DNA of 64,000 bases, taken from contig NZ_JACHXZ010000003.1 of the NCBI RefSeq assembly GCF_014192475.1, positions 558,001 through 622,000 on the forward strand, written 5' to 3'. How positions within the stretch are numbered: the first letter of the stretch is position 1; each line of letters opens with the position of its first letter. The position numbers and the translations under genes were made by a program. Of this stretch, positions 45,014 through 52,409 are shown piece by piece. This DNA comes from Simiduia aestuariiviva (GTDB lineage: Bacteria > Pseudomonadota > Gammaproteobacteria > Pseudomonadales > Cellvibrionaceae). Under the pieces are notes generated by a model. It made no database searches, was not told the origin of the DNA, and saw only the letters and a list, made by a program, of their open reading frames with translations.

Positions 45014-45901
45014 ATGAAGAAATTATTCATAAATCAACACGAAAAAATTCGCAATGGCTGGTGGATCGCTCTATTCATCGGCTTAATTGTTGCCACTCAA
45101 CCACTCTACCGCTGGATAACCACCAACCTGCGCGCCCTGCATACGCCAGAACTCATGGTGGATATCGTTTCCCCATTATTGCTGCTCTTGGTGACCTTCA
45201 CCTGCGTTCGACTTTACAAGCAGAATCTCTCCGACGCGGGGCTATCGGGTACTGGTCGCTGGTGGCTACAACTTGGAGCTGGCACGGCAATTGGCGGGCT
45301 TTGGCTACTGGCCGTGGCGCTGCCGCTGTGGTTAATAGGCGGCGTTAGCTTTTCTATAAACGACCAAGCGAGCGCCAGCATCCTATTCGTCGGACTTTAC
45401 AGTTTTCTATTAGGTGCGCTACTAGAAGAATTGCTACACCGGGGCTTTATTTTCCAACGTCTGATCGATGGCCTAGGATTTACCCTTGCCCAGGTGTTAA
45501 TGGCGCTAGTCTTTGCCTTTGGCCATTTAGACAACCCCGAAATGGATGGGCTGACCATGGTAATTGCAAGTCTCGACTTAGCACTGGCCTCACTCATTTT
45601 GGGCTTTGCTTATTACCGCACCAAAAGCCTCGCACTACCCCTTGGGCTGCACCTGGGCTGGAATTGGGTGCAGGGCACGGTCATGGGCTTCAATGTGAGC
45701 GGCCACGATCAACCAAGCCTATTACAGGCACACCTAGGCGATTTACCCACTTGGATTAGCGGCGGTGCGTTTGGATTAGAGGGCGGCATCCTCTCGCTAA
45801 CCTCTAGTGTCATCGTGCTGGCGTTACTCTGGCGCTGGCAGGGCACTTCACAGCAACAAAAAATTTCAGATCACAGCGACAATCTTTTGCAGTCAGCATA
45901 A
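45014..45901 (+). CDS. CPBP-family intramembrane metalloprotease
   Basis: 295 aa, about eight TM helices. Family motifs: EELLHRGFIFQRL (Glu-Glu-x3-Arg), FAFGHLDNP (His) and LPLGLHLGWNWVQG (His and Asn). The active-site set for an Rce1-type glutamic/zinc intramembrane protease is complete. Bacterial members are often linked to bacteriocin self-immunity or signalling; nothing adjacent shows which. A hairpin follows the stop. Confidence 0.88.
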   Translation: MKKLFINQHEKIRNGWWIALFIGLIVATQPLYRWITTNLRALHTPELMVDIVSPLLLLLVTFTCVRLYKQNLSDAGLSGTGRWWLQLGAGTAIGGLWLLAVALPLWLIGGVSFSINDQASASILFVGLYSFLLGALLEELLHRGFIFQRLIDGLGFTLAQVLMALVFAFGHLDNPEMDGLTMVIASLDLALASLILGFAYYRTKSLALPLGLHLGWNWVQGTVMGFNVSGHDQPSLLQAHLGDLPTWISGGAFGLEGGILSLTSSVIVLALLWRWQGTSQQQKISDHSDNLLQSA

Positions 45902-45921
45902 ACAGCAAAAGTATCAGCAAC

Positions 45922-45962
45922 GAGGGTTCCCGCTATTAGAATTTTTATAAAGCGGAACCCTC
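45922..45962 (+). terminator. Hairpin after the CPBP protease gene
   Basis: GAGGGTTCC(C)GCT and AGCGGAACCCTC pair over 12 bp with one bulged C and an A/T-rich loop. Weak T-run (TCTTCC). Confidence 0.5.
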
Positions 45963-45965
45963 TTC

Positions 45966-46033
45966 CTTCTCAATAGGGACATCCATCGTAATTAATTATC
46001 TTCTCAATAGGGACATCCATCGTAATTAATTAT
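45966..46033. repeat. Perfect 34-nt tandem repeat upstream of the transposase
   Basis: Two identical 34-nt units (45966-45999 and 46000-46033), each beginning CTTCTCAATA and containing GGGACATCCATCGTAA followed by TTAATTAT. The same 16-nt core recurs twice at 48147 and 48185. Confidence 0.9.
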
Positions 46034-46127
46034 TATTAATTCAAAAAAATAAAATCCATACTAATAGACCGTGGGCGACACGCAGCTTGTTCGCTATAAA
46101 TGCACTTCAACAAGCCGGAGATCACGG

Positions 46128-47117
46128 ATGACTAAGCCGCGCAAGCAACTAATAGATGCAACCACAACACCCTATTACCATATCGTCTCGCGTTGTGTGC
46201 GCAGAAGCTTTCTATGCGGCATAGACTCTCAAGGCAATAACTTTGAACACAGGCGACAATGGATAGAAGACAAAATTCTCGCCCTGCCGCAGATCTTTGC
46301 AATTCATGTGTGCGCCTATGCAGTCATGTCCAATCACTACCACCTAGTTCTGGAGATTGATGCCGCGCAATCTGATGCGTGGACAACAGAAGAAGTGATT
46401 CAACGCTGGCATATGCTTTTCAAAGGAAACCTATTTAGTCAACGCCACATCAAAGGAGAATCACTAACACAGGCCGAACGCGAGGCACTGGATACCTGTG
46501 TGGACCTGTGGCGCAACCGACTTGCGGATATCAGCTGGTTTATGCGCCAGATAAATGAAGCTATAGCGCGTGAGGCAAATCATGAGGATCAATGCACCGG
46601 CCGTTTCTGGGAAGGCCGTTTCAAATCCCAAGCACTGCTAGATGAAAAAGCGTTAGCCGCGTGCATGGCCTATGTAGACTTAAACCCCATCAGAGCGAAA
46701 ATGGCAAAGACGCCGGAGCAGTCAGACTACACAAGCGCTAAGCAACGCACTACAAAAGCCAAACGCGCCCACAGCCCCAATCATCACCAGCAACAGCCAA
46801 AATCACTCAGACCCTTTGTGGGAAACCCCAGGCAGGATATGCCCGCCGGATTACCTTTTCGATTAACTGATTATCTGGAACTTCTGGATTGGACTGGTAA
46901 GCAAATACGCGCAAACAAACGTGGTGCTATCGACGCAGAACTACCTCCAACTTTGGAGCGGCTCAACATAGATCCTAAGCATTGGATCTATAGTGCTACA
47001 CAGTTTGAAAGTCGGTTTAAGGGATTAGTTGGCGGGGTCTATAAGCTGAAGCAAGCATGTCATAAATTGGGGTATCAGCGAATCCCGGGGCTCAGTAATT
47101 GCCGATTGCTTAGCTGA
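46128..47117 (+). CDS. REP-associated-type (IS200/Y1-like) transposase
   Basis: 329 aa from ATG 46128; the frame extends to 46071 but GGAG precedes the later ATG. HUH/Y1 features: YAVMSNHYHLVLEID carries the HYH metal-binding pair (HUH motif). TPYYHIVSRCVRRSFLCG is the family N-terminus, and GRFWEGRFKSQALLDEKALAACMAYVDLNPIRA is diagnostic of RAYT/Tnp_17 proteins. Such proteins are usually domesticated and act on nearby repeats. Copies of GGGACATCCATCGTAA lie both upstream and downstream and are the likely substrate. The reading frame is intact. Confidence 0.92.
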   Translation: MTKPRKQLIDATTTPYYHIVSRCVRRSFLCGIDSQGNNFEHRRQWIEDKILALPQIFAIHVCAYAVMSNHYHLVLEIDAAQSDAWTTEEVIQRWHMLFKGNLFSQRHIKGESLTQAEREALDTCVDLWRNRLADISWFMRQINEAIAREANHEDQCTGRFWEGRFKSQALLDEKALAACMAYVDLNPIRAKMAKTPEQSDYTSAKQRTTKAKRAHSPNHHQQQPKSLRPFVGNPRQDMPAGLPFRLTDYLELLDWTGKQIRANKRGAIDAELPPTLERLNIDPKHWIYSATQFESRFKGLVGGVYKLKQACHKLGYQRIPGLSNCRLLS

Positions 47118-47367
47118 AGCGAACACAATCTCAATTCGATTTTGTACCAACCGTTCACGGGGCTTCGTGACGTCCTGAAATTACCCTTTTAGAATTTCAA
47201 ATTCCTTTGCATGGCCAAAACAGCTGTTTACTGATGTGGATGCAAGCCACTCGCCTATTTCTTAAGTCATCTGTAGATTGATTTTTAAACGTGGCTGTAC
47301 TTTCTATTTTGACCTCGACTTAATTCGTCAGTGGTCGTAAAACACGGTTCAAATGTGAGCGATATCC

Positions 47368-47892
47368 TTATAAGTTTGTTTTAATTTCCAATTCACTGTT
47401 TACTTTCAAGAAAGCAGCCATCAATTCATCAATCTTATCTTCTCTTATATTGAGGTGGACATGCGAGTACCAGTATGTTGGCAATAATAAGGATACATGG
47501 AGGGTACCTTCTGGCTCCGTAGCCCCCTTGCATAAGGGCATCCAGGATTTACTAATGACGACTGTAGAAATTTCATCAAAGCGAAATTCACTAACCTTTG
47601 AAGCTAAAGTACAAGAAACATTACCACCTCCACAGCCGTAATTTACGACTTTTTTGTAAAAAATAACTTCATCGGTCAGATCAATAAAGCTTTCACCTTC
47701 CCAAACGGAAAGGTTGCCTATCCCTCCACATAGTCCGAGAGATTTATCATTTTTTCTTAAATTTTCTTGAATGATACTTAGCGCCCGTTCAATTGACATA
47801 GTTTCAAGAGAGTCGCGTTCTGTTTTAGGTAAAATGTAGTGTGTTGAACAAGAACAAAGAAATAGAGAGAGTGTGATTAAGAGGTATTTCAT
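47368..47892 (-). CDS. Hypothetical lipoprotein
   Basis: 174 aa. Lipoprotein signal KYLLITLSLFLCSCS with candidate lipidated Cys. Six further Cys residues in the mature part (LGLCGGIG, YGCGGGNVSC, PLCKG) could form disulfides in the periplasm. No family recognised. AT-rich. It lies between the two sets of transposase-associated repeats and so may be cargo of the same element. 47118-47367 contains nothing recognisable. Confidence 0.7.
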   Translation of the reverse strand: MKYLLITLSLFLCSCSTHYILPKTERDSLETMSIERALSIIQENLRKNDKSLGLCGGIGNLSVWEGESFIDLTDEVIFYKKVVNYGCGGGNVSCTLASKVSEFRFDEISTVVISKSWMPLCKGATEPEGTLHVSLLLPTYWYSHVHLNIREDKIDELMAAFLKVNSELEIKTNL

Positions 47893-48243
47893 TCTAATGA
47901 GCGTTCATTATTGTAATTTTGTAATTTTTATACCTAAGTTAAATGTTACGTATCTTACTGTCAAGCCAATCGGTATAATCAAGAAAGAACTTCAACTAGG
48001 CTTGAAAGTAATAGCTAGGCATTATTGCAATATAGACACCTGCTATTAAATCAATCAATAAAGTCAAAATATAGCGGTGTTTCATTTTTTAGCGACTTAC
48101 CGTCTCAACCGATGTCTTTTTCTCAGAGCAATCCTCAACCTCAAAAGGGACATCCATCGTAAGCACTTCTCACTCTTCTCAATAGGGACATCCATCGTAA
48201 GTACTCTATTACGATCGAAGGCGGACCAAATAGTTACAGTAAA
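47893..48243. other. AT-rich intergenic region with repeat copies
   Basis: 351 nt without a gene. It holds the downstream pair of transposase-associated repeats near its right end and no other recognisable feature. Confidence 0.6.
48140..48200. repeat. Downstream copies of the transposase-associated repeat
   Basis: GGGACATCCATCGTAA occurs at 48147-48162 and 48185-48200, in the same orientation as the upstream pair. The last copy is preceded by the same CTTCTCAATA as the tandem units. Confidence 0.9.
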
Positions 48244-48705
48244 TTAATCAGGCACTGAACTATCGACACGCCCAATAATGATCTCACCTGTGCTTTGATC
48301 ATATTGATACTCCAGCAACACCATATCTGGGTGACTGGCTACGCGGCTGGTAATCTCAGGATGCAATGCCGAATCCAGTGCTCGTCCCGCGTAATCAAAT
48401 AGCAAACCAAAACAAGCATCTAAAAATCCGCCCGACCAGCCTCCAGGGATTGGCGGTAACTCCTCTACCGTACAACCCAAATGCGGACTTACCTGCGACA
48501 GAATAAAAACATTGCTGCCGTCAGCGTTAATGTGCTGTCCATTAATCGCGAGGTGATTCATCGCCGCCAACTGTTTCATTCGATCTGTACTGGCCTTACT
48601 CAATAAAATAGGCTTCGCGCGATATTTCATTAATAGAAAACCATCCACGGGGATGTCTTCAAGCTTAACAGTTAACGGGTGTACCAATTTCTCAATGACC
48701 ACCAT
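48244..48705 (-). CDS. Rieske-fold protein lacking [2Fe-2S] ligands
   Basis: 153 aa from ATG 48705. It aligns by eye along the whole soluble domain of the cytochrome bc1 Rieske subunit. FLLMKYRAKPILL corresponds to the GKPV strand, VSPHLGC to CTHLGC, GGFLDACFGLLFDYAGRA to GGFFCPCHGSxFDxAGR, and MVLLEYQYDQSTGEIIIG to the final strands. Three of four cluster ligands are gone: the first Cys is Ser (AGT), the second-motif Cys is Asp and its His is Phe. The two Cys that form the structural disulfide remain. Cluster binding is not expected. A membrane anchor is encoded upstream in frame but is cut off by a TGA. Confidence 0.8.
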   Translation of the reverse strand: MVVIEKLVHPLTVKLEDIPVDGFLLMKYRAKPILLSKASTDRMKQLAAMNHLAINGQHINADGSNVFILSQVSPHLGCTVEELPPIPGGWSGGFLDACFGLLFDYAGRALDSALHPEITSRVASHPDMVLLEYQYDQSTGEIIIGRVDSSVPD

Positions 48706-48741
48706 ATTTGGCGAAACGTTGACAAAAAACCCTGAATACCG

Positions 48742-48807
48742 TCAACCCAAAACGCCGACCAAAAGTGCACTGATGCAAAAAATTAGCGATGTGATTTTTA
48801 CGAACAT
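48742..48807 (-). pseudogene. Orphaned membrane anchor ending in TGA, in frame with the Rieske-like gene
   Basis: ATG 48807 opens a hydrophobic 21-codon segment (FVKITSLIFCISALLVGV) that ends at TGA 48744-48742. The same frame continues without another stop through RYSGFFVNVSPN into the ATG at 48705. A GGAG lies about 11 nt before ATG 48807. Most simply, one gene with N-terminal TM anchor has been interrupted by a nonsense mutation; a sequencing error or reinitiation are alternatives. Confidence 0.6.
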
Positions 48808-48823
48808 AATTGATCGCTCTCCA

Positions 48824-48884
48824 ACTAGGACTTATAACCTTGGCTGTCCGTTTTACTCGTTTTGGTCAGCTTATGTGTTTTATA
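48824..48884 (-). repeat. Degenerate attC-like site (weak)
   Basis: Reading leftward: TTATAAAAC, then GCTGACC, spacer, GGACAGC, then GGTTATAAG. Outer and inner complementary boxes are arranged as in attC, but the GCGTTA core is missing. Confidence 0.3.
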
Positions 48885-49632
48885 ATCCACCTGCTGGATC
48901 TATGAAGCTACCTGTTACAAATGAAGATTTTTCAGTCGCCAACCAAAGAATTGCCTCAGCAACTTCTTTAGGCTTTCCACCTCTTTGCATAGGTATTTTA
49001 GATTTTAACCTTTCTACACGATCTGGCTCACCGCCCGAGGCATGCATTTCTGTATATATGAACCCAGGACGCACTGCGTTTACTCTGATTCCTTCTGCCG
49101 CCACCTCTAAAGCCAAGCCGCGAGTTAGTGTATCTATTGCACCCTTAGAAGCTGCATAATCGGTGTATTCATTTGGTGAACCAGTTTTAGATGCGCCAGA
49201 GGATACATTTACAATAACACCGCCTGAACCACCGTATTTTATGGACATGCGCTTAACTGCTTCTTTACTACATAGAAAGCAGCTCATAACATTTACTCTG
49301 AGAACCTCACTAAATCGCTGTTCAGACATTTCATCTAGACGACATTGATTCTTCAAGATGCCGACATTGTTAACCAAAACAGATACGCATCCTAATTCAT
49401 GGTCAACTGTTTCAAACAGCCTAATCACCTCACTGGAAACAGAAACATCAGCTTTGACGCTTATACAGGTGCCACCGCTTTCCAATATTTCGTTTTTAAG
49501 CTTTTCAACTGCCGCATCATTTGAAAGATAATTGATGCAAACCGAATATCCTTTCTCAGCTAATAGCTTTGCGGTCTCTGCACCTATGCCTCTACTCGCG
49601 CCAGTAACTATTGCAACCTTATTAATTGACAT
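48880..49632 (-). CDS. Short-chain dehydrogenase/reductase, cassette-borne
   Basis: 250 aa classical SDR. NAD(P) motif VTGASRGIGAETAKLL, NNVGI in place of the usual NNAGI, catalytic Ser in NVSSGASKTG, YAASK with Tyr-x3-Lys, and VRPGFIYTEM. Near YgfF/3-oxoacyl-ACP-reductase-type sequences; substrate unknown. It lies between an attC at 49644-49699 (upstream end) and a degenerate site at its stop, so it is probably an integron cassette gene. AT-rich codon use unlike the core. Confidence 0.9.
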   Translation of the reverse strand: MSINKVAIVTGASRGIGAETAKLLAEKGYSVCINYLSNDAAVEKLKNEILESGGTCISVKADVSVSSEVIRLFETVDHELGCVSVLVNNVGILKNQCRLDEMSEQRFSEVLRVNVMSCFLCSKEAVKRMSIKYGGSGGVIVNVSSGASKTGSPNEYTDYAASKGAIDTLTRGLALEVAAEGIRVNAVRPGFIYTEMHASGGEPDRVERLKSKIPMQRGGKPKEVAEAILWLATEKSSFVTGSFIDPAGGL

Positions 49633-49643
49633 TTAATTTCCTT

Positions 49644-49699
49644 GCCTAACGCCTGATTAATTTGCGCCGCCAAGCGTCTAACTTAGCCATTTGTTAGGC
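49644..49699 (-). repeat. Integron attC site
   Basis: Reading leftward the 56-nt site begins GCCTAACAAA and ends GGCGTTAGGC, with GCCTAAC and GTTAGGC exactly complementary (RYYYAAC/GTTRRRY). It overlaps the stop codon of the 49694-50488 gene and ends about 11 nt before the SDR start. Confidence 0.85.
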
Positions 49700-50488
49700 T
49701 AATTTTTTAGCCCCATGTAAGTTACATGCGTCATCATGTTTTTTTATTGCTTGCTCTTGAGAAAAATCGGAACCCAGTGTCTTAACTAGTTTAACCACGC
49801 TGAAGTTCTGAGATTCACGTGAATATGATTTATCCCACACCTCATAATCTTGTGTAGTGCAATCTAGTGGACTTTTAATTTTTATAGTTTGGTGCTTCAT
49901 ACGATAAGGCTTTGGAGTTAGCCTTGCCCTATAACAATTTTGTTTCTTGGAAAGGTCTATATACAACCAATCTACGCCCAAACCCCTCATCAACTTAGTA
50001 TAACCTTGTGAAGAAGGATCTATATACTTCTTCCCAATAACTCTAATTCCTTTTTGTGTTTCATAGATTCTGAAGTCCGTACCCAACACCGAGGTCTTTT
50101 TTATATTCTGCTCAAATTTAGCAACGATACGATCCTTCTTGGAAAGTTTTCTAATGGGCCTAAAGAAATCGAAAAAACTAACAGGATAGTCATCTAAATC
50201 CAAAATCGTGTACGCCGATGTATTTAGCACCTTCGCGCCATACCTACATACAGTTACAACATTTGCGTCGTCGAGCACTTCGCTCACATGCTCTTTTATC
50301 GCGACTTGATAAGAATCTCTAGATTCACCAGCCGCAATTCTTTCTTCAATCTTTTTTGCTCTATTTGTAGCTTCTCTACGCGCATCCTCTACTGAGACAT
50401 TCGATCCGGCTAGAACAGATATTTCCTCTTCATGATCCGCAATTTTTATAATAAATCTATCTTTAACCCAAAATTTAAAATATTTCAT
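49694..50488 (-). CDS. Hypothetical cassette protein
   Basis: 264 aa, soluble. It contains TDFRIYETQKGIRVIGKKYIDP and WLYIDLSKKQNCYRARLTPKPYRM, a pairing I recall from a widespread uncharacterised family but cannot name. An N-terminal helix (VEDARREATNRAKKIEERIA) may be coiled coil. Bounded by attC sites on both sides, with the stop inside the downstream one, so it is an integron cassette gene. Function unknown. Confidence 0.75.
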   Translation of the reverse strand: MKYFKFWVKDRFIIKIADHEEEISVLAGSNVSVEDARREATNRAKKIEERIAAGESRDSYQVAIKEHVSEVLDDANVVTVCRYGAKVLNTSAYTILDLDDYPVSFFDFFRPIRKLSKKDRIVAKFEQNIKKTSVLGTDFRIYETQKGIRVIGKKYIDPSSQGYTKLMRGLGVDWLYIDLSKKQNCYRARLTPKPYRMKHQTIKIKSPLDCTTQDYEVWDKSYSRESQNFSVVKLVKTLGSDFSQEQAIKKHDDACNLHGAKKLA

Positions 50489-50511
50489 AAATATCTAATT
50501 TTTGCCTTATA

Positions 50512-50570
50512 GCCTAACGCCCGTGACAGCCGAGAGCGCTAGCTAGACAGCTGGTTGCGTTTGTTAAAGT
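50512..50570 (-). repeat. Integron attC site
   Basis: Reading leftward: CTTTAACAAACGC..., inner complementary AGCTGTC and GGCTGTC region, ending CGGGCGTTAGGC. 59 nt. The 3' boundary lies 24 nt before the start of the 49694-50488 gene. Confidence 0.8.
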
Positions 50571-50583
50571 GCGACACTGGCTC

Positions 50584-50892
50584 TTGCTACGAAGTGCTTT
50601 GCGGAGCGACAGAGATGCCACACTTGATTAATTTTACCCGCAACAATTCCATACTTGATGGCTGCTGGGAGTTTTTTCATTTTCTTTTTATACGAAAAGA
50701 AAACGAACCAAAAGAAACGTACCCCGGCTACGCGCCCTATCGGGTTCGTTCGCTCCAGTCGAATTTTAGGGGTCGCGAAAACAGGCTCCTGCCTGATCGT
50801 CGCTCAATTGGGCGTCCTGCCCAATTGCGCCCTAAAATCCGACTTCCGCTCACCGCTGCGCAAGGGGCCCCAAGAACGGAACTTCGTAGCAA
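50584..50892. repeat. Structured non-coding element with 12-bp terminal inverted repeats
   Basis: TTGCTACGAAGT (50584-50595) and its exact complement (50881-50892) bound about 309 nt. Inside are nested pairs: 50758-50771 with 50830-50843 (13 of 14 bp), CAATTGGGC 50805-50813 with 50819-50827 (9 bp, 5-nt loop), and a U/A-rich hairpin near 50681-50702. ORFs of 85 and 122 codons on the + strand run through the palindromes and look incidental. It occupies a cassette that has no gene on the array strand. Confidence 0.6.
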
Positions 50893-50932
50893 AGTACGCA
50901 CAATATTTCTAGCGATGCACTAAAAAGCAGAG

Positions 50933-51022
50933 CACATTAACGCCGCTATAAAAGGCGCGCGTTAGCGCGTCCAGTGGAGGCCGTTTTTTGGCCGGAACGA
51001 TTTTTGATAGCTTTGTTAAATG
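50933..51022 (-). repeat. Integron attC site
   Basis: Reading leftward: ATTTAACAAAGCTAT at the 5' end and ATAGCGGCGTTAATG at the 3' end, with matching internal palindromes (CGGCC/GGCCG, GCGCG). About 90 nt. It overlaps the stop of the 51016-51330 gene. Confidence 0.8.
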
Positions 51023-51330
51023 TTTTTCTCATACCAGCCATCAGTTAACATTGCCTTAAAGCTACTGTACCAGCCAGCATCCATACCAAAGTAATCATCA
51101 TTGGTAAATATAAGACCCCAAGGGTAACCGCCTGCGCCATGGCCGTCGATACAAAAGGCAGCCCCAACATTACGCTCACCAAAGTTAGCGAATTCCCAAG
51201 CCGGAAACTCTTCGTCGTTTCCATACTCCCATTTAAGAACCTTTGTCTTTAATGGGGTTAATATAGAAACTGCATATGCCTTCAACCCTGGCTCCATTGC
51301 CTCAATTTCTTTATCGATAAGAGACTGCAT
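51016..51330 (-). CDS. Small hypothetical cassette protein
   Basis: 104 aa, soluble, Trp- and Gly-rich. EFPAWEFANFGERNVGAAFC and GYPWGLIFTNDDYFGMDAGWYSSF recall small proteins common in integron arrays and toxin-immunity sets, but no firm family is recognised. GAAGAAGAA before ATG 51330 is a weak ribosome site. The stop is inside the next attC. Cassette gene of unknown function. Confidence 0.72.
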   Translation of the reverse strand: MQSLIDKEIEAMEPGLKAYAVSILTPLKTKVLKWEYGNDEEFPAWEFANFGERNVGAAFCIDGHGAGGYPWGLIFTNDDYFGMDAGWYSSFKAMLTDGWYEKNI

Positions 51331-51362
51331 TTCTTCTTCGGATGGCTATTTATTCATGATGA

Positions 51363-51440
51363 CATTTAACGCCGCAAGCAACCGGCCGAAACGTGAACGA
51401 AGTGAGCGATTTGGGTCGGCTGCCTTGCTTTGTTATGGAG
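51363..51440 (-). repeat. Integron attC site
   Basis: Reading leftward: CCATAACAAAGCAAGGCAGCCGA and TCGGCCGGTTGCTTGCGGCGTTAAATG, extensively complementary arms of about 22 nt around a central spacer. It overlaps the stop of the 51433-51930 gene. Confidence 0.85.
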
Positions 51441-51930
51441 TGACTTCAAAACCATTTCCCCTAGACAGCACATTGAGCAATAAGTGAGCAGACCTCTTAA
51501 AATATTTTGCCTTATGCACCAAGTCTTGATCTACGTAGTTTGGCGACATAGCCTCGTATTTTTCCGCTTGTGATAAATAAACATCAACAGATTGAATAAA
51601 TTCTTTTGGACAACAATCGTAAATCAGATGAGCTAAATCCTCTGTACCATCAGATCCGAGTTTAGCAAAAGAAATGACACCCCATATAAACTCGATCTGC
51701 TGCTCCTTCGATAGCTTGTATATATTTTCATCGTATTCCTTTTGAATCATACCGGGGAGGTAAGAGTGCGCGAATGTAGGACTCTCAACTTTATAGCGAG
51801 TTGCTTGATTTTGATATGCGAGTAGCCGGCCAAGAGAGCTATATACCAACTCATCGCCTTGTTCCGCAAAACAGTTGGATACGGAAATAGCGAACATTAG
51901 AAGAGTCAGTATTACGGGATTTCTTATCAT
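51433..51930 (-). CDS. Exported hypothetical cassette protein
   Basis: 165 aa with a Sec signal peptide (VILTLLMFAISVSNCFA, cleavage before EQGDE). The rest is helical and charged, with no family recognised. The ATG at 51930 lies 8 nt from the end of the upstream attC, whose GGAG provides the ribosome-binding site. The stop is within the downstream attC. Function unknown. Confidence 0.75.
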   Translation of the reverse strand: MIRNPVILTLLMFAISVSNCFAEQGDELVYSSLGRLLAYQNQATRYKVESPTFAHSYLPGMIQKEYDENIYKLSKEQQIEFIWGVISFAKLGSDGTEDLAHLIYDCCPKEFIQSVDVYLSQAEKYEAMSPNYVDQDLVHKAKYFKRSAHLLLNVLSRGNGFEVTP

Positions 51931-51937
51931 CTAAGCT

Positions 51938-51999
51938 CCATAACGCCTAAAACAGCCGCGCGCGCATTTTGCGCGTCGGCTTGCTTTTATTTGTTAGGA
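51938..51999 (-). repeat. Integron attC site
   Basis: Reading leftward: TCCTAACAAATAAAAGCAAG..., inner GCCGACGCGC / GCGCGCGGC, ending TTAGGCGTTATGG. 62 nt, between two cassette genes. Confidence 0.87.
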
Positions 52000-52004
52000 G
52001 TGGA

Positions 52005-52409
52005 TTACGATCCATACGTTTCTATAGCGCGTTGCTTTGCTTTCTCCAAAGCTTTTGCGCCACCACTGTTTTCTATTCCCTTACCCACTTTATTTAAGCG
52101 GGCTTTTGCCTGATCAGAGTATTTATTGCCGATCTTATCCGCAACATAGCACCATGCATATGCATGCTCTAAATCCAGAATTTCCTTCTCGATAGAGAGT
52201 GCAACACACAATCCGAATGGAGCGTATTCGTATTTTTTATCTGCTGCGATTAGCATGTACCGCAATCCCATTTGAGGATTGAATTCGTTTAAATGTGGCT
52301 TCAGAAGATTTGTACCATTAATAAAGTACTCCTCTGGCGACATATCCTCTTCGGCCAATGAAAACGAAGAGAAAACAAAATAAATTAAGATTATATGGAC
52401 TATTTTCAC
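52005..52409 (-). CDS. Exported SEL1-like cassette protein
   Basis: 134 aa from GTG 52409. AGGAG sits 5 nt before it, and the product then starts with a perfect signal peptide (KIVHIILIYFVFSSFSLA). Starts at 52475 and 52433 lie upstream of the cassette boundary. The mature part (GLRYMLIAADKKYEYAPFGLCVAL..., LEHAYAWCYVADKIGNKYSDQAKARL) has tetratricopeptide/SEL1-like helical repeats. Right-most gene of the attC array. Role unknown. Confidence 0.75.
   Translation of the reverse strand: MKIVHIILIYFVFSSFSLAEEDMSPEEYFINGTNLLKPHLNEFNPQMGLRYMLIAADKKYEYAPFGLCVALSIEKEILDLEHAYAWCYVADKIGNKYSDQAKARLNKVGKGIENSGGAKALEKAKQRAIETYGS

Noticed and set aside
45966-46033. Tandem 34-nt repeat considered as a CRISPR remnant
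   Set aside because: Units abut without spacers, no cas genes, and the core recurs around a transposase.
48742-48744. TGA in the Rieske-like gene considered as a selenocysteine codon
   Set aside because: It lies at the end of a hydrophobic anchor, not at a catalytic site, and no SECIS-like hairpin is visible just after it.
50555-50923. 122- and 85-codon ORFs on the + strand in the structured cassette
   Set aside because: They read through nested palindromes, oppose the array orientation and have no ribosome site; likely translation of a repeat.
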